The position numbers and the translations under genes are program-made. The notes under the pieces were generated by a model. It was not told where the DNA came from. It did not search any database and worked only from the letters and a program-made list of their open reading frames with translations. Below, piece by piece: positions 5,726-7,784 of a stretch of 7,784 nucleotides of DNA. The stretch covers positions 1-7,784 of the forward strand of contig SVQJ01000077.1 of assembly GCA_015065395.1 (NCBI GenBank), given 5' to 3'. Source of the stretch: Oscillospiraceae bacterium (GTDB taxonomy: Bacteria; Bacillota; Clostridia; Oscillospirales; CAG-272). Positions within the stretch are counted from its first letter, which is position 1, and every line of letters begins with the position of its first letter.

Positions 5726-6259
5726 TCAGAGCTTCAATTTCAGCTTTGAACGTATCCTTTGCATATAGAATGTAATAAACGCGGTAAGGGCAAAATCAAA
5801 AAATATAAAATAACCGTTGCCCACGATATATACAATTATATTGAAGCTTGCCCATTCCTCGGAAATGCTCATTATAAACTTAGCCGCCGCGAGGCAGAGA
5901 GATAAAAGAGCATTAAAGCTGACTATTTTTGCCACGTAGGACAAAACAACGGGCAAACGCTCAAAAAAGGATTTAAGTATAGGATATATACCTCCCAGCG
6001 CTACATACTGAAAGGCAACGAATTTGTCGGGAAGGAGCAGGAGAGAAAGTACTCCCGTCACAGCCGCCACCATATAGGGCCAGGGGCCGCCAAGCTCAAT
6101 GACTGCAAAAACACAGCAAAGAGAGCCGATAACCACGGCGCAAAGATCAAATATTCCGGAAAGAGAGCCGAGATAAAGGCACACGAAGCCAAGAGCGCAA
6201 AGCATGGAGGCAACGGCCAGCCGTTTGGCATTCTGAAAGGTTTTGTTTTCTCTTTTCAT
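5726..6259 (-). CDS. Small polytopic membrane protein (ECF S-component-like)
   Basis: A 177-residue protein with five or six hydrophobic segments (about 12-32, 36-57, 60-76, 82-95, 106-130, 138-165) and basic ends (KRENKTFQNAKR at the start, RIRSKLKLKL at the end). The size and the LLLLPDK...YPILKSFFERLP loop recall small clostridial membrane proteins annotated as ECF-transporter substrate-binding (S) subunits or unnamed DUFs. No ligand-defining motif is visible, so this is a family guess only. The ATG lies 4 nt beyond the DnaJ-like stop (three bases between) and has no recognisable Shine-Dalgarno, so it probably relies on ribosomes finishing the upstream gene. It is the last gene of the DUF5685-DnaJ operon, suggesting a shared task with those proteins. 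Confidence 0.6.
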   Translation of the reverse strand: MKRENKTFQNAKRLAVASMLCALGFVCLYLGSLSGIFDLCAVVIGSLCCVFAVIELGGPWPYMVAAVTGVLSLLLLPDKFVAFQYVALGGIYPILKSFFERLPVVLSYVAKIVSFNALLSLCLAAAKFIMSISEEWASFNIIVYIVGNGYFIFFDFALTAFITFYMQRIRSKLKLKL

Positions 6260-6262
6260 GGC

Positions 6263-6874
6263 TTAACAGCAACGGATAAAGTCTCCGCCCATACATTCAC
6301 AACAGCAGTCCATACACCAAAGGGTCTCACAAACGGAGCACATATCCACGTTTGATCCTCCCTGACGGTAGTAGGTCTGATTGTAGCTCTGTCCGTAGCC
6401 GTAGGAGCGGCGGTTGAGCTGTGCTCTTGCGTTCTGATATTCCGCATTATTGGGGTCCATATAGCAGGCAGTTTCAATATGCTTCTGCGCGTCGAAGAAA
6501 TGTCCTCTCTGCAAAAGCACGCAGGCCTTCAAAAAATTCCATTCCGCATTTCTGTCAGAGGAGGACATGGAATCAAGCCTCATTTCCGCCTCGGAGAAGC
6601 GGCGCTGGTTTATAAGCACCCGAATCTCCGCAAATCTCGGATCGGAGGATGAAGAGGATGAATCTCCGTAGGAGGAAGAGGAAGCTGCCTTTCCGTCACG
6701 GATGGCATCGTATGCCTCGTTTATCTCCTTCATTTTTTCTGCGGCAAGCTCTGCAAGATTGGGATCCTGATAGTTATCGGGATGATATTTTCTTGCAAGC
6801 TCCCTGTATGCTTTTTTTATCTCATCTTCGTCGGCATCCCTGGAGACGCCCAGCACCTTGTAAGGGTCTTTCAT
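6263..6874 (-). CDS. J-domain protein with Ser-rich linker and Cys-rich tail
   Basis: A 203-residue co-chaperone-like protein. Residues about 3-60 are a J-domain, with YKVLGVSRDADEDEIKKAYR and the essential HPD at 31-33, the part that stimulates DnaK ATPase activity. A low-complexity Ser linker (65-77) follows, then paired helices of TPR type (about 81-153), a Tyr/Gly/Gln stretch (157-173) and a tail with nine Cys (179, 182, 187, 190, 191, 192, 194, 202, 203). The G/F region and canonical four CxxCxGxG zinc motifs of true DnaJ are absent, so this is a specialised type III J-protein, not the housekeeping DnaJ. The tail may bind metal or be lipidated or redox-active (inference). The ATG overlaps the DUF5685 stop as ATGA, with AAAGGA about 9 nt upstream. 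Confidence 0.88.
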   Translation of the reverse strand: MKDPYKVLGVSRDADEDEIKKAYRELARKYHPDNYQDPNLAELAAEKMKEINEAYDAIRDGKAASSSSYGDSSSSSSDPRFAEIRVLINQRRFSEAEMRLDSMSSSDRNAEWNFLKACVLLQRGHFFDAQKHIETACYMDPNNAEYQNARAQLNRRSYGYGQSYNQTYYRQGGSNVDMCSVCETLWCMDCCCECMGGDFIRCC

Positions 6875-7743
6875 CGGTTTAGATCCTTTCCGTTCTGCTC
6901 ATTGGGAGCTTTTTTATTAAAGATCCGGTCTGCCTCCTTCGGCAGTCCCTCGTATATCGTATTGTAAATAATCTCTCTGAATTCCGGCATACCCTCAAAA
7001 TCAATAAGACTGACAGCAGCCTCCGCCCGTGAAAGCTCCAAGCGCACAGCCACGCTGAGTGCCTCGGAAGATAGGGGCGAAATGTTCAGAGGATTATATG
7101 AAGAGCTTTTTTCGTCCTTTTCCTTATCGTCTGCCGCGTCAAGCACATATATACATCTTCCGATGCATCTGCCCAGAGCGCTTGCAATAGTCTCTTCCCT
7201 TCCGGAAAGCCCGTGGGAGAAAACAGCACTGAGAGCATCGCCGAAGCAATCTGCGGCACTGTCCAAGGAAGGAGATCTTTCCTTTTCCAAGGCAGAAAGA
7301 CGCGAAAGCGCCGCATCAATCTTTTCACCGGGCAAGGAGCCGTCATATTTCAAAGCCCTCTTTACCATTCGTTCGGCATAAGGCACGAGAAGCCTTTTTG
7401 AAAAGGTGCTCTTGGTATCCCCGTCATTTATATCGTCCATAAGCTTTGCCTTGGTGAGAACAGCGGCAACGCTCGCACAATACGCAAGACTTTTGTTATC
7501 ATGCATAAGGGGACGCACCTTAAACGGACTGGCGGCACAGCGAAATGTGCTCACCTTAACGGGAGTTTTTTCAAGAACTATACGGACAGCGCAAAGAAAA
7601 GTAAAATCATAGGAAAGAGTGAGGCGGGAGGCACATCCCGTGTGACGGCCCATGGAGCGGCAAAGACCGCAGTATATCCCACGGTACAGCTCATGCTCCC
7701 GAACTCTCAGATCGGGAATGAAGGGCTTAACATATCCGAACAC
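6871..7743 (-). CDS. DUF5685 family protein
   Basis: A 290-residue protein of unknown function. It opens with MFGYVKPFIPDLRVREHELY, followed by YCGLCRSMG, whose CxxC pair lies near residues 25-28. A later hallmark, CIYVLDAADDKEKDEKSSSY followed by Asn-Pro-Leu, matches what I recall of DUF5685. Other Cys in the first half (CASRL, FLCAV, FRCA, AYCASV) could add to a metal site. It is mostly helical with no signal peptide. I placed the start at GTG 7743 because family members begin MFGYV and GGGGA lies about 9 nt upstream. A TTG at 7749 in frame would add two residues. It is first in a coupled operon with the J-domain and membrane proteins. Function is not known; the acidic DAxDDxxKD segment and Cys pair invite a metal-dependent role, which is speculation. 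Confidence 0.85.
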   Translation of the reverse strand: MFGYVKPFIPDLRVREHELYRGIYCGLCRSMGRHTGCASRLTLSYDFTFLCAVRIVLEKTPVKVSTFRCAASPFKVRPLMHDNKSLAYCASVAAVLTKAKLMDDINDGDTKSTFSKRLLVPYAERMVKRALKYDGSLPGEKIDAALSRLSALEKERSPSLDSAADCFGDALSAVFSHGLSGREETIASALGRCIGRCIYVLDAADDKEKDEKSSSYNPLNISPLSSEALSVAVRLELSRAEAAVSLIDFEGMPEFREIIYNTIYEGLPKEADRIFNKKAPNEQNGKDLNR

Positions 7744-7772
7744 TTCCAAAAATCCCCTTTTTTGCGATTTAC

Positions 7773-7778
7773 ACTATA
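7773..7778 (-). promoter_or_regulatory. Possible -10 element of the DUF5685 operon
   Basis: TATAGT on the minus strand lies about 30 nt before the start codon. The -35 element would fall outside the window, so this is only a tentative call. A ribosome binding site (AAGGGGA, about 7752-7758) lies between it and the gene. Confidence 0.3.
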
Positions 7779-7784
7779 TCTTAC

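Noticed and set aside
6256..6477. 73-residue minus-strand open frame within the J-protein gene
   Set aside because: Out of frame with a well-supported gene; no motif or ribosome binding site.

Overview
The window looks like a chromosomal segment from a low-to-moderate GC member of the Firmicutes, most likely a gut-type clostridium (Oscillospirales/Ruminococcaceae-like). The reasons are strong GGAGG-type ribosome binding sites, a consensus sigma-A promoter, a maltodextrin-type ABC importer without its own ATPase gene, and a DUF5685-DnaJ gene pair of a kind I associate with Clostridia. No phage, IS, CRISPR, tRNA or rRNA signal was found. The taxonomic call is inference from gene content, not from a search.

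Left part, minus strand (about 4440 down to 152): an apparent four-gene operon. A sigma-A-like promoter (4411-4439) precedes a lipoprotein sugar-binding protein (4343-3117), a MalF-like permease (3095-1698), a MalG-like permease (1701-853) and a divergent TraX-like membrane protein (856-152). The last three genes are packed with 4-bp or very short junctions, so they are probably translationally coupled. The importer most resembles the maltose/maltodextrin/arabinogalactan family. No ATPase is present, so a shared MsmX-type ATPase encoded elsewhere is expected.

Middle, plus strand (4503-5390): a divergently transcribed single gene with a near-ideal promoter, encoding an unusual fusion of an inorganic-pyrophosphatase-like domain to a Nudix hydrolase domain. 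It ends in a strong, bidirectional-looking terminator.

The intergenic region 5331-5725 has no credible gene but is dense in palindromes: the terminator, a 24-nt palindrome followed by a second short hairpin, a stem of about 29 bp, and one copy of an interspersed repeat. A second copy of that repeat lies at the left edge (28-101). It is preceded there by what looks like one arm of a related but sequence-diverged large hairpin (1-31).

Right part, minus strand (7743 down to 5726): a compact three-gene operon of a DUF5685 protein, a J-domain protein with a Ser-rich linker, TPR-like helices and a nine-cysteine tail, and a small polytopic membrane protein. The tight coupling suggests they act together, possibly in a metal- or redox-linked membrane or folding process, but the function is unknown.
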